This document shows, one piece after another, positions 22,601 through 36,130 of a stretch of DNA of 64,000 nt; the first letter of the stretch is position 1; every line of letters starts with the position of its first letter. The notes below the pieces were generated by a model. That model worked only from the letters and a program-made list of their open reading frames with translations, was not told the DNA's origin and did no database searches. Location of the stretch: NCBI GenBank assembly GCA_934045075.1, contig OW203722.1, forward strand, positions 13,888,796-13,952,795, given 5' to 3'. Origin of the DNA: Yponomeuta sedellus. Lineage: Eukaryota > Arthropoda > Insecta > Lepidoptera > Yponomeutidae. The position numbers were made by a program, and so were the translations under genes.

Positions 22601-23011
22601 TTAATCCTATTTGATATATTGGTCCATTAAGAGCGCTGTCCCTGGCTCCTGCTCGCCGAGATTGTAAGAGAATAACAAGTAACGAGGGCGATACACCCTC
22701 TATACTCGGATGCCTCCGACGGCTTGTTAAGGTGAAATTATAGTAGCGTACGCAATTCTACAATGCTGCATAGAACGAGCGAGACGAAAGCAAAGGTCAT
22801 TGACGCAATCAAATAACGTAGATAATTTCGGACATACCTACATTATGTGTAACACCAAGTATTTACAGTGTTCTGGGACTAAACCTTTCGAAAGCATACC
22901 TAGTGTCCTTCAACTTGTCATACAAAACAAGATTCCGCGAAGAAGGAGGCCTTAAATAACAAATATCATGGCTACTATTATTATTTATTATTTGTATTAT
23001 ATGCCTTGAAA
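19684..23011. other. Long non-repetitive stretch, no supported gene
   Basis: This is the longest stretch with few recognisable repeats. GC-richer islands at about 20580-20650, 21280-21530, 21850-21960 and 22640-22740 might be conserved non-coding elements. Open frames (20695-20943, 21301-21507, 21852-22193) lack splice sites or codon bias. Confidence 0.3.
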
Positions 23012-23078
23012 AGCAAGTTAGCCGAATGGTTGCCAGCCTCCGATAGGAGACGGCACATAAAGTAGAAGATGGCGGGAA
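23012..23078 (+). repeat. Possible non-LTR 3'-end fragment
   Basis: The block aagttagccgaatggttgcc with tccgataggagacggcac resembles the terminal coding end of RTE-like elements. It is a short, isolated fragment and weakly supported. Confidence 0.3.
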
Positions 23079-23740
23079 ACATAAAGTTTTCACGGTTGAT
23101 TTAAATTTTGTAGATTTTTTAGCCTCTGCATGTACGTAATGAGATTATTTATACAGCGTCCAGTGGCATCTTCACTCACACTAGATGGGTGAAGGGACCA
23201 CTCGGATTCTGTAGTGCATGGGACATGGTTTAATACGGTGAAGCCTTGCCTAGCACCTATACCATCCTGACAGCTTAGTCGGCCTAGCCCACAGAAAAGA
23301 TTAGTCAATTTGTAGAACTGTAAACTATATCCGGCATTAAAACAGTGTCTTTAGTTTTGAAAAATAACAATCATTCAGTGGATAATCAAAACTCCGACCA
23401 AAGCAGCAAATCTTGATTCTTGTTAGTTTGTGAAGAATTATACAGAAACTACTGCGTTACTGTATAGTATACAGTAGTGTATTGTTGCTTACCCGAGTGT
23501 GGCTATATAATATCGAAAAACCTGATTATATTTTATATTTTTCCGCCACTGAGCGACCGCCTTAACAACATCAGTTTTCTTGAAATACTTATCTGACATG
23601 GAAACATAAAAGAAAAACAATTTCCATCGGCAATGATCGGGAAAAACTTGCCCATTTTTGTTTAGTCGCGATAAAGAATATTCTTATAAATTGGGAAGCG
23701 GAAAGTAATATTGATTGATAACCCAATTTGTAGTGGTGTT
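23079..23740. other. No identified feature
   Basis: Non-coding. The - strand open frame at 23090-23308 has no support. Confidence 0.3.
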
Positions 23741-23832
23741 AGGCCCGGGGGATCGGCTGGATGCGCGTAACGTATCGTCTTCGGGATGACGGTTCGTCAT
23801 GCGCCACGCTGCCTGCTAGGCGCGTCGCCCTA
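23741..23832. other. GC-rich island with self-complementarity
   Basis: About 90 bases are sharply GC-richer than the flanks and contain internal inverted pairs. Examples are atgacg-gtt-cgtcat at 23785-23799 and the outer ttaggc / gccctaa at the two ends. It does not match a tRNA or any RNA family I can name, and no second copy is visible. Confidence 0.4.
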
Positions 23833-24519
23833 ACTAAGATAAATATATAGCTCATGCTCTTCCATGTTCTACATTATCGTTCATAAGCAATTCGAGATAC
23901 TAAAAGTTACACCACATATTATTGGGTTACAATATATACCAGCTTCATACTCTAGTTAACATTTGAGTAGGTATTTAAGTAGATGTAATGTGTATCAAAA
24001 ACATACGTATATTTTTAAGACCTTATAAAAGCGGCAGAAGGCCAATGGGCAAGATTGGAAGCGGATTAAGGAGGTTGGTATGACCGTGCGACGGTGAGGC
24101 TGTATTGATAAAGTGATTAATGTTATTTATGCTCGTTTTCACCAGTGCCGCGTTTTATAAGACTTCAATTTATATTCTATTATGTTAGTACATAGAGTAA
24201 CAGATAAGAAGACTAAGTAAAATAGCAATAAATTACTACGCGATTAAGCCCCGAAAATATTCTAACTATAAGAAGACTAAGTGTACTATAGTTAGTCTTA
24301 TGGTCTGTTAATTTGTAGGTTGATTGGCTATTCAATAGGTATCGATTTTTTATAGTAAATTATGAATTGTAGTTCTATAAAATGGGACCCAGCTCATCAC
24401 CTAGCACGAACCAAACCCTAATGTCCATCTGACTAGAAATACTTATTAAATATGCCTTCCTAAATTGGTAAACTGGCACCTTCAATGAAAACATATAACA
24501 TGTTGGTAATCAATCACCA
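23833..24519. other. No identified feature
   Basis: AT-rich non-coding sequence. A pair of agaagactaagt blocks at 24208 and 24272 is noted. Confidence 0.3.
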
Positions 24520-24832
24520 GGGTTAATCAACACCAGGCGCGATCTGGTGCTGGTTGGATAACCATCCCGTGACTACCGCTAGAGGTAATTTTTCCAAGCG
24601 CTTCCGTGCTTTGCAAGGCACGCTAAGCCGTTGGTGCCGGCTGTCATGTAATGGCAGTCGTTAAGCCGTCATAGGCCTTATGTGCGGCTTGACAATAGTA
24701 AGGCCTGCCACTGTCTTACAATCCTCCACCAACCCGGGCTTCGCCCCTGTGGTGGAGTATGGCATACCTTCTTGCGATGCCATAAGAGACCCCTGCCCCA
24801 GCAGTGGGGACATACAAAGGGTTGATATCAAG
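24520..24832 (+). repeat. Family D retroposon copy (long)
   Basis: A direct-strand copy that runs from a decayed region near 24520 through ggcacgctaagccgttggtg to the terminal ccagcagtggggacatacaa and gggttgatatc. The end matches 39955 and 60090 and fixes the element orientation. Confidence 0.65.
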
Positions 24833-24986
24833 TTGGTAAGTCTAATAGAAATTTCAATAATAGTAGGTAATAGCAATTTATAGAATGAACCACTAAGTAA
24901 CTACACTGTATATGCTTATTCCTCACTTTGTATTGCTGTACGATATTTTCAGCCTTATTCTGAAATACAAGTTTTAGTTAATATTA

Positions 24987-25744
24987 GGGGTTAATTTATG
25001 AAATTGCCGTTTTATTGCAATAGGTTCTTTGAATTGACATAGAATCTTCATGGTTTGAGGTTTTCCAATGAAACTTTTTTCAAATGGTTTCTATGATGTT
25101 CTTTTTTTAAAAATTGTGAAACATTTGAATATCGACTTTCAATTGTTTTTGTTATTCAATTTAGACAAGAAAGATGGATACGCGTTTCTTTCTGCAGATC
25201 AGTCAAATCATGAGGCACCCATTTTTCGTATTTTTTTATTTTATTGATTTGACGTAAGTGAGTCAATATTGTGGGTAAGGTAACGTTAAACCATGCCGCT
25301 AATTCCTGGGTAGTTTGACTAGGATCGGCTTCCACTATCTCTCTTAATTCATCGTTATTCACCTGTGTGGGCGGTCTTCCTCGTGGCTCGTTCTTTAAGT
25401 CGAAATTTCCATCACGAAAGCGTTTAAACCAAAATCGCACGGTGCGTTCATTAGTAGACCCCTCTCCAAACGCAGCATTGATATTGCGGGCTGTTTCTGC
25501 CGCGTTAGTTCCGCGTCAGAACTCGTATTCAAAAATCACTCGAATTTTCGCAGTCCATCTTTCTTGTCTAAATTGAATAAAAAAACCATTTAAAGTCGAT
25601 ATTCAAATGTTTCACATTTTTTAAAAAAAGAACATCATAGAAACCATTTGAAAAAAGTTTCATTCGAAAACCTCAAACCATGAATATTCTATGTCAATTC
25701 AAAGAACCTATTGCAATAAAACGGCAATTTCATACTTTAACCCC
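24987..25744 (-). mobile_element. Internally deleted mariner element with ~190-bp inverted ends
   Basis: The element lies between TA dinucleotides at 24985-24986 and 25745-25746, the target expected for Tc1/mariner. The ends GGGGTTAA.../...TTAACCCC continue as near-identical inverted repeats of about 190 bp (24987-25178 and 25554-25744). Only about 375 bp of unique sequence separates them, encoding the transposase N-terminus on the - strand. The inverted arms even include the last codons of that remnant. This suggests the inner part of an arm was copied from one side to the other after loss of the catalytic half. Confidence 0.85.
25156..25550 (-). pseudogene. Mariner transposase remnant (DNA-binding part only)
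   Basis: An open frame at 25156-25440 encodes FWFKRFRDGNFDLKNEPRGR and an HTH region (DPSQTTQELAAWFNVTLPTI) ending KKYEKWVPHDLTD. This is typical of the bipartite helix-turn-helix and WVPHEL linker of mariner transposases. Upstream in the same frame, to about 25550, the remnant of the first helix is readable (GTNAAETARNIN) but is broken by a TGA near 25518. The catalytic DD34D domain is absent, so about two thirds of the usual ~345 residues are lost. It cannot transpose itself, although its ends could in principle be bound by a related transposase. Confidence 0.85.
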
Positions 25745-25746
25745 TA

Positions 25747-27183
25747 TTATTTATTTCTTACGATTCTAAACGGAAAGAAAACTTTTGCAAATGAAATATA
25801 TTCATCTCTATCGTTGCTATTTTCCGAAACTGAACTACCCAATCAAAACGCTCGCTTATCTTACGTAGATTGTTCAACTGAAAATATTCGGCCGCACTTA
25901 AATAAACGCCGCCGATACCAACGGAAATGTATCCTCTTTGAAAATGAAGAAAAAAAATGATAGCTTCAAAATAAACATTTTTCGAGCAACGAAAAGACTT
26001 TATTAAGAAGACGCGTTAAATTTGTGCAAAATAAAATTCAATATGCGCTTATCAAGATCCAGTATCAATCTATTTTGTTTGCGCTTCCTTTTGACTAACA
26101 ATGACGCGAAGATGGAGGCGCGGAGGTTTCCTTTTAAAGTAGGTTTTAAACGTGATACATTATAGAAATGGCGTCGCTTTAAAGCTTTTCCCGGTTTCAG
26201 TGGAAGCGATTCGTGGATAAATGATTGATGTGCCGAGGCGTGTCACGAGGTGCTATCAACCGAGACTCCCGTGCTTTCACTTTTCGACACCGAACATATT
26301 TTGCGCGTATGTACTTAGATCTTACCTAGCTCTAACAACAAAATGTTTGTATATTGCACCGTATAACTACAATGTAGTTAATATTAAGCCACGCATTTTA
26401 ATCAGCTAAGCATTGTAAGTAATACGCAAAGTTTATAACGCAACATGATTTATACTCACACCGTACCCTTTTATATTTCCCATGCTCATGTAATGAGGTA
26501 AAGTTTCACAGGCGGCAGGGGAACAGAGGGAAAATCTTTAAGCGCGGCTGCGAACCAGCTCAAGCTAGGAGTCACATCACACTACCTTTGAGCTAAACTT
26601 TAAACAGCCACAAAGGTTCATTTGAATGGAACTCGCAGTAAAATTTGCATACTTATTTACATTATCTCTGCAGCACACAAGTGGGGCCCTTTCATTATCA
26701 AATTCACGAAACAGGGGTGCGAGCGTGATTGGGGCGCAGACGGAATACAAAGCTGAAGTTGAAACCGATTATCAGTGGATACCACGCAAAAAACGTCACC
26801 TTATTAACACGGTAATAAAACTATGGGTGGGCGAAGCTCTTAATGAAATCGGGAGGGCCTCTTCGAGTGCTGGAGCTCTCTAATACGATACAATCTTTAT
26901 TCATTGCTAGAGTTCAATGTTTCATTCGTGAGCTCAGTATATTTGTTGGTACGCGTTCAGTCAATAAACAGCGTGATAATTTTAATCGCGTGGTCTCTTG
27001 TTATGCAAAAAAAATTCTAATGCCTCGTTCACGCTTACACGTCATCACTCGATTTTCTTTTGTCGTGATGGGCCAACTGCGTACAAATGGCGGTTGTAAC
27101 AGTGTTCGTCTTACGTAGTTAAGATGAACACCGCTACAACGGCCACCAAAAATGTTTTGATGACACGTCTTTGCAGCGACGAC
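25747..27183. other. Non-repetitive stretch, no supported gene
   Basis: GC-richer patches at 25840-25930, 26080-26290 and 26690-26780 have open frames on the + strand but no convincing splice pairs. Possibly conserved non-coding DNA. Confidence 0.3.
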
Positions 27184-27195
27184 GACGTAACATTA

Positions 27196-27435
27196 TTATA
27201 TTTATTTTTAATGCACTAACCCGTGCTAAGGACCATTTTAAAAACCTATTTAGAGGCTAAAAATTCCACCCATGCCGGGATTCGAACCCGCGACCTCTGG
27301 CTATCCGTGCCAGCGCTCTTTCCAACTGAGTCGCCCATTAGCTCAGTTGGAAAGAGCGCTGGCACGGATAGCCAGAGGTCGCGGGTTCGAATCCCGGCAT
27401 GGGTGGAATTTTTAGCCTCTAAATAGGTTTTTTAA
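27196..27435. repeat. Head-to-head SINE family 2 dimer (foldback insertion)
   Basis: An exact 12-bp duplication gacgtaacatta at 27184-27195 and 27436-27447 flanks the whole unit. The left part is a reverse-strand SINE with body and head. The right part is a direct-strand copy of the head and the first part of the body. The arms, about 27239-27331 and 27343-27432, are virtually perfect inverted repeats around a short centre near 27332-27342. The right head folds as a tRNA (ctggc/gccag anticodon stem, B box ggttcgaatccc). A single flanking duplication implies one integration event. Confidence 0.85.
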
Positions 27436-27447
27436 GACGTAACATTA

Positions 27448-27596
27448 GTTCTCGAGCGCACGCGTTTTCATTACGTATGCCGAAAAATTCCACCACAAAA
27501 AAGTAATCACCCTTTTTTGAAGTCGGTTAAAAACAATACGTCGATCCATTTCAAGAAACAGTCTCTAGTCTAATAAGTTCTAAGTTACGTACATCT
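27448..27596. other. Short spacer with repeat-derived block
   Basis: The block ttttttgaagtcggttaaaa at 27513-27533 recurs in reverse complement at 40877-40897 (aaaaaccgacttcaaaata), so it is the end of a dispersed repeat. Confidence 0.4.
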
Positions 27597-27735
27597 GTAA
27601 ACTTATCGAAGGAATACCACTCACTCACTGTTGAAGGAAGACATCGTGAGGTGTGAAGTGTAAACATACATCAGCGTTTGCTACATACAATGGCTAAACT
27701 ACGAGTTGTGCGGAAATCTGAGGTTTAACTAATTA
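27597..27735 (+). repeat. SINE family 3 body fragment
   Basis: The order aataccactcactcactgtt, gacatcgtgagg, catacaatggctaaactacg, gcggaaatctgaggt matches the body of the SINE at 36131-36368. The tRNA head is missing. Confidence 0.6.
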
Positions 27736-27847
27736 ACTAACTACGAGAGACAGTCGTTGACGACTTGATGTCCAACATATGGACGTAATAGACCTTACAT
27801 TAACGCCTTATTGATGAAAGCTGGTGCTGCTATGTTGGTGGTGCTGC

Positions 27848-27895
27848 ATCAAAGCAGGTGCTGCTATGTTGTAACATAGCAGCACCTGCTTTGAT
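27848..27895. repeat. Perfect 48-bp palindrome (23-bp arms)
   Basis: Positions 27848-27870 and 27873-27895 are exact reverse complements separated by two bases. The arm contains gcaggtgctgctatgtt. The block ggtgctgctatgtt also occurs as a direct repeat at 27822-27835. No mismatch was found on hand check. Confidence 0.85.
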
Positions 27896-28262
27896 CAAAT
27901 AATGTAAACTAGATTAAATTACATTTTTAAGAGCATTTTCTAACTTGCGCCGCAGTTTATTTTTACGTGAATTCTGGTGAGGTCGCCGCCGACGTGAGAA
28001 TAATTAGATTCAACCCTTTTACTCTCCCGAGCAAAGGAAAGTCCGTAAATTGGAAAACTAAACTGTGCGGATCTCACCCCGGGATTCAATTAGCTGCTAA
28101 TCATATCTGGAGGGTTGTGACGGATCGCCCTTTTGACCTGCCAGAAGGTATTCACAGCATGATGCTATAATGTATGTGTTGTGTGACTTATGACTTAATT
28201 TTAATAAATTTGACTCGAGTGGAGATATTTTTGTACCTATTACGAATGCGTATTATAATAGA
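27896..28262. other. No identified feature
   Basis: The patch 27975-28165 is GC-richer but has no supported exon. Confidence 0.3.
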
Positions 28263-28470
28263 CTAGCTATGCCCCGCGGTGTTACCCGCGGTTTATCCAT
28301 TTTCCTATGGGAATAAGATATTTTCCTGCAGTAAAACGTAGCTTGTGTGTTAATCTAGGGTATCAGCTAATTCCATGCCAAATTTTATATTATATTCTAA
28401 GCCGAAAGTTGGTGTATGTTTGTTACTTTTTCAAGTCTAAACGGCTGGAGCGATATATACCTAATAATGT
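28263..28470 (-). mobile_element. Helitron-like fragment (3' end), reverse strand
   Basis: On the - strand the sequence ends in a GC hairpin (ccgcgggtaacaccgcgg) followed by ggcatagCTAG and then T, the canonical Helitron 3' terminus. The upstream part (ccgtttagacttgaaaaagt) is a frequent companion of this end in insect genomes. The 5' end is obscured by the adjacent AT array. Confidence 0.55.
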
Positions 28471-28487
28471 ATGGTAATTTTATATTT

Positions 28488-31120
<2,633 letters not shown>

Positions 31121-31124
31121 CTCA

Positions 31125-31172
31125 GCGCTTGAAGGCTTGTGTCCTACAGTAGGATGTATATAGGCTATATAT
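31125..31172 (+). repeat. Non-LTR 3'-end fragment
   Basis: The motif ggcttgtgtcctacagtagg then atgtatataggctatat matches the element end at 17-62. Confidence 0.45.
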
Positions 31173-31848
31173 TTTTTTATAAACAAACAATATATAAAAA
31201 AGTAACAAAAAATTAAAAGAAACTACAGTTTTATTGTCTTGTGGTCGCCGCTTATACTGTTTCGCCGGTCAACTCAATTGTTCTTTCATATGTTTACGGC
31301 TTTCGAACGCCAAAAAGTTACATATTCAATGTGATATATACCACTTTAAATCCAGATTCAGTTTCAAACCAAAGGTAGAGCCGGTTATTAATCACGAACA
31401 TTCACCAAAATGTTATTCTATTACGTTTTAGCAATTTATATTATTGTTTAACATAATGAAAAGTACATTCTCTTCCAAATCTCGCTGTTGATTCTTAAAC
31501 AAAATTAAAGAACACTTTTTAGCTCGCAATTGTTGAAACATAAATTAATTCAACACATTTATTCATTATACATTGCACCTCAGAATTAAATCCACTTCAA
31601 TTGTAATCCTATAGAACAAGAAAAGCAATATGGATTCCTTGTCGTGGTTATCCAGCGGCATGGGGTGGCTGACATGGCACCTCCCCGTCTATTCTCGTCC
31701 AGTCTGGGGCTTGCCTATTACCTCCACAAGGTATGCTCTTATTTTTATGGCAGACAAGGACGTAATTGACACTTCTGCACACTTCATTTAAGCGCTTTGC
31801 CGCGTGTGGACGATTTATTTGCCGAGTCCAAGCTTAGAATTCTTCGTT
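31173..31848. other. No identified feature
   Basis: Non-coding. A GC-richer block at 31640-31830 has no splice-supported frame. Confidence 0.3.
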
Positions 31849-32249
31849 AAGGCGCTACGCAATGATAACTAGCGCTAGCGATGGGAAATAATATAATTAT
31901 CTTCTTTTATACAAAGATAGAGATAGAAAACACTTTATTGCACGACCAGAAAAAAGAATACATTGTTATACATTGGCGGTCTTTGGAAAAAGTACATATC
32001 ATAATAGTAGCTCTTTTTAGAATTTACTGACAAGAACATACGTCTAAGAATCTAGGATTTCAAAGCAGTTTCACCAAAAATGGACGTTACTAGCGGAAAT
32101 CGATTAAAGCCCTAGGTTATAGATCCTAGTTTCTAGACTCTTGGTTCTAAAAATAGTTGTCTGCACGTTTGTTAAGATTTATGATGTTCTATTTAAGAAA
32201 AAAACATATTATAAAAAAAGTTATAATTTTTATTACCGCGTAGCGCCTT
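31849..32249. mobile_element. TIR element 'A', second copy, with an internal insertion
   Basis: The ends aaggcgctacgc (31849-31860) and gcgtagcgcctt (32238-32249) are perfect 12-bp inverted repeats. The interior shares the gcggaaatcgatt and gttctaaaaa blocks with 14682-15293. A retroposon-tail-like segment (31915-32000, agaaaacactttattgcacg and ttggcggtcttt) is inserted near the left end. Confidence 0.55.
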
Positions 32250-32814
32250 TATACAATATATTCTCTGATATTTACAGACACTCTTAGTTATAAGATACGA
32301 TAAAAAAATTGCTTCATGCTATGAAAAAGTCATTCAAAGTAGCATTAAAATATATTTTGCACAAAAATGGTATAATACCGGGGACGGTGATGGATTGCTT
32401 GTACCTATATATCCGCGATCCTTGCTTGAGTACCTACCTCGCCCGTTACCAAATTGGTTCCTCAGGGACCTTTTCTCCTAATAATTGTTGAGCTCTAGAG
32501 CCTTCCCTTGTATTGTCGATTTACGAATACGATATGGAAACTAATTTTTAAGGGTGGGGTACACTACGGCGGTAAGGGTAGACAAATTAGTATACTTGTG
32601 GCAGTTATTACCTGTCAAATCAATCATAGTGCACCTGAAGCATGATTTTTCGTCCAGTGGGGGCTAGATCCAGTCGACACCTTTTAGGCCATGGGCTGAC
32701 GGTTGGTAACCGTACGTCATAAGATACCAACATGAGACTAATTTTGTATTACTTTAAAAATATGTGTTAAAATCATATTTAGTTATATATTACACTGGTC
32801 TAATCGCGATTATT
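32250..32814. other. No identified feature
   Basis: AT-rich with a block at 32545-32710 (gtacactacggcggtaaggg, tggggctagatc) that looks repeat-derived but has no second copy here. Confidence 0.3.
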
Positions 32815-32930
32815 TATTAGGTAAAACGTAATTACCTTATTTCCCGACGTTTCGGCAGTACAGTTGCCGTGGTCTCGGGTAGACTGAACTGGCGAGTACA
32901 GTCAATTATTGTGGGTAGTCACTTTTAGTT
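32815..32930. repeat. CCGACGTTTCGG-type repeat, second copy
   Basis: The blocks ttatttattaggtaaaacgt and cccgacgtttcggcagtaca match the family at 10440-10575. Confidence 0.5.
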
Positions 32931-34243
32931 TTTCGTAGCTGGCCGACACACAACACTCACTATCCTACTACTATACACTGCGTTTAATACATAACTATGT
33001 ATGAGTACCGCGAATCATTAAAAAATATTAAAATCATATGTTGCCATTATGTGTTGCCAGTCCCAAACGTGGAAGATAACGTTTAGTATAAACTTTTTTT
33101 GTTGACAGTACTTTTAACAAATGTTATCAAAAATTAATTCGTTACGTTCTATTCACTTAAAATTTGTCAAAATATGCCGTGATCATGAGGAAGGCAAGCA
33201 CCAAGGTGTTCGCATAACTCAGCGCTGGGAATCGCTAATCCGCGTTGGGCACGCATGCTCATTAAACTCTCTCTCTTTTTCTCTCACTCTCTCTCTCTGA
33301 GAGAAGTCTTAATCCAGTGAGGTGTCAATCAAATCAATTTATTCCAACATAAAAAAAATTACATTCTATTGGCTGAATGTCAATGTACAGTAAAGTACAA
33401 TGTACAGTAATTGAAGGCTGTTTATGCTAATCACATGTATATTTTCTGAAACATATCCCATGAAACATATCTAAAATACATCCTGTGTATAGTGCTACGA
33501 ACATCGATACTCGACTTACGGACAACTACAGAAATCCAATATGGACCGACCGGTCAAGCGGGGTGGTCATAAGTAATTAAAAATATGTCATTCCCAGTCG
33601 ACTTTTCCATTGGAGCATATGTCGGAATGGGAAATGAATCATTTCTGATTCATATTACTGAAACTCCAATCGGTTTGTTTGCTATTGAAATGTTTATTTG
33701 TTCGACATACGTAACTGACCTGGCTTTTTTCAAGAAATTTTTCACCTTCTATATAAAAAATGAGGTTTTCGATTGCAATGTTTTACTGTTTATTCTGTCG
33801 TTTCATTAATAATTGGGACTTCCATATTTCAGTGCCGCCAATATTGAATAATAGCTCTCCGTGTTATTGGCTGCTATACGGTAATGTTGTTTGGGAGGCG
33901 GCGGCGGCGAGGGGCGCTACACGACGCATGATTTCGGCACCAGGGAGATGTCTTATTATTCACTCAGAGGGAACGTCTCTGTTTTCTTCGACTAAATTAA
34001 CTTTAGGGTTCACCGAAAGGGGTATTTTCGTTGCCTCAGAACAACGACATGTAGATTAATGGTATTAATAAAACATATTCACTAATAGCGCGCTGTAATT
34101 ATAGGATAAATTATTTCCGTGATGAATTAAATATTACGTTACTAACGACATTACAGAAGCAGGGTCTGAAATTATTGTTTTAATCATTTACAAAGTGTTT
34201 GTATAGTTGATGTTTATTTCTTTAAAAATATTTGTCTTAATAC
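32931..34243. other. Non-coding stretch with a decayed repeat
   Basis: 33188-33325 is a decayed retroposon 3' region (gcgttgggcacgcatgctca and a TC-rich run with ctctctgagagaagtctta). A weak 48-nt exon candidate at 33833-33880 is treated separately. No other feature is seen. Confidence 0.3.
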
Positions 34244-34440
34244 TGCCTCGTTGGTCTAGCGGTATCACGTCTGATTAACGTGACGGAGGTCGTGGGTTCA
34301 ATTCCCACCGGCGTAAAAATGGCCTCATCTGGGCCTATATCCTTGATTGTGATATTCTTTCCTGGTTACCACAGCACAGGGTATCCTATTTTGGGACCAG
34401 GACAAATGCTTGTGTTGTGTAAAAGTTATTATTATTATTG
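34244..34440 (+). repeat. tRNA-headed SINE, family 4
   Basis: The head reads gcctcgttggtctagcggta with B box gggttcaattccc and an anticodon stem-loop reading GAT (Ile-like). The body contains acagcacagggtatcctatt and ends in an (ATT)n tail at 34424-34440. The body and tail argue against a functional tRNA gene. Confidence 0.75.
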
Positions 34441-35305
34441 CATATAAGTGTCACACTATGCCAAGAGTAGCATTTAATCAGCGTAGAGAGAGTAAAAGAA
34501 CTAGTTGAAAGAACCAATGACCTCGGCAATACATAACCCGAGGGAGGGAGGGCGCATCTGGTCAGCTGCGGCCGCGGACCAGCGCCGCGACCTGATTTAT
34601 CTTCAGCATCCATCACCGCCGCCTCAGCTGAGGACGCGCCTTGTCCCCCTACCATTCTAATGGTTTGCACTCCAGATCGACCGGTCACTCATTCTATTAT
34701 CTTTCACAATCCATTTCGTAGCCCGACCGAACGCCGCCAATGAAAGTTGAACGAGCTACCACAATGTGCTAAGAGAATTGTCACACCTGCCCGAGTTCCC
34801 AATGCTAATCAACTGTCGGTGACACAGAATAGTTTAGCATATAAATTACATTCAGTCGTCAGGGTTTCGGTGAAATTTGTCCTCCCCGAATAATGTTTAA
34901 AATATTTAGTCGTTCATAATTTTGCTAGATTTTCAGATTGCAATTTGCATGTTAAATAAACGCCAATCCGGCGGTGTCGCGTTGATCCCTATATCACTGA
35001 ATATTAATGCGACGCTGAGATTTTGTTTTACTTTGTGGAAACTCGATTATGATGCAAAACAGCTGACGGTGCGCTGGCTGACACTTCGTCGCCTCAAAAA
35101 GCCAACATACGCCTGCTCTCTACCTACCTACGTACGGCTTGCCACAACCCCACCCGCCGCCCTATGTCTAGCACACAGCCTAAAGTCAATTACAATTTGC
35201 ACTAATCATTTCACGCTGGGCGTCTCTACGGTGCAACTATTTTACTATGGCTTTAGTCGCCTGAGATGGGAACGTAAATGACGTGCATGATCACCGCTTA
35301 AAAAA
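34441..35305. other. Non-repetitive stretch with GC-richer islands
   Basis: 34540-34690 and 35030-35190 are GC-richer. A weak acceptor at 34606 (gatttatcttcag) opens a short frame, but the donor is poor, so no exon is called. Confidence 0.3.
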
Positions 35306-35507
35306 AATAACTTCCGTACTACACAATCACTTGTTCCAGTCCTAAACTAGGATACCCTATAGTAACTAAGTAAAAACATTATGAACATTTAAATACATCC
35401 AGACTGAGGCCATTTCTAAAAATGTACGGAGGCCTCCAGGGTCAATTGAACCAACGACCTCCGGCATTGTAATCAGACGTGAAACCGCTAGACCAACGAT
35501 GTAGGCA
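35306..35507 (-). repeat. tRNA-headed SINE, family 4, reverse strand
   Basis: The complements of the B box (gggtcaattgaacc) and A box (aaccgctagaccaacga) flank a body with aaactaggataccctatag. It is close to full length. Confidence 0.7.
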
Positions 35508-36130
35508 ATATTAATAGTAGTCAACAATAAGATCAAAATACCCGATAACTTACACAACATACACCTATGTAAGTTATGGACTTATGAAATCCATTATGAG
35601 CAAGTTTTAATCTGCAGGCGGATGGCTTCGCAAGATTACCCTACCCCCGGGTAGGATCATACGGGCGTGCAGGTGCATTATCTGGGAAACTATCGGTTAG
35701 CCTAGCTGGTCAAGGAATTCAGGAACTTCGTTTCATTTAGTATAAACAAATCATTGAAAGAATTTGTTACAATACAGGAATCAATACTTAGTGTACATCA
35801 AGTTGTTTGTCTGTCCCAGGTAATTAATTCATCGATATAATTCAAGAAATATCAACTTCTATCTCCAATTTCTCTACTTCGATAGTAGGTATTTACTCTT
35901 TGTTTTCACCTAGACCAAAGGTGAATGAAACGAATTACACAAATCTTCAAATTTAAACAGTTGTCACAAGTCTATCGCAGTGTTACAGCTTTACCAGGAT
36001 CTTATAAACAGCAAATCGTCTGCTCTGCAGAGTGTTAAACCTTTTTCTATGTTCTATGTTCAGTAAATTAGGAAGTTGCTGTTTTCACATTCACTAATAC
36101 ATGTTAAACAATAAAAATATTTACGGACCT
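35508..36130. other. No identified feature
   Basis: AT-rich, non-coding. Confidence 0.3.

Noticed and set aside
27335..27407. Cloverleaf-compatible tRNA-like sequence
   Set aside because: It is the head of a SINE with an attached body and an inverted partner. The base before its anticodon is C instead of the near-invariant T.
34244..34316. Possible tRNA-Ile (GAT) gene
   Set aside because: The acceptor arms pair poorly, and the sequence continues into a SINE body and an (ATT)n tail shared with 35306-35507.
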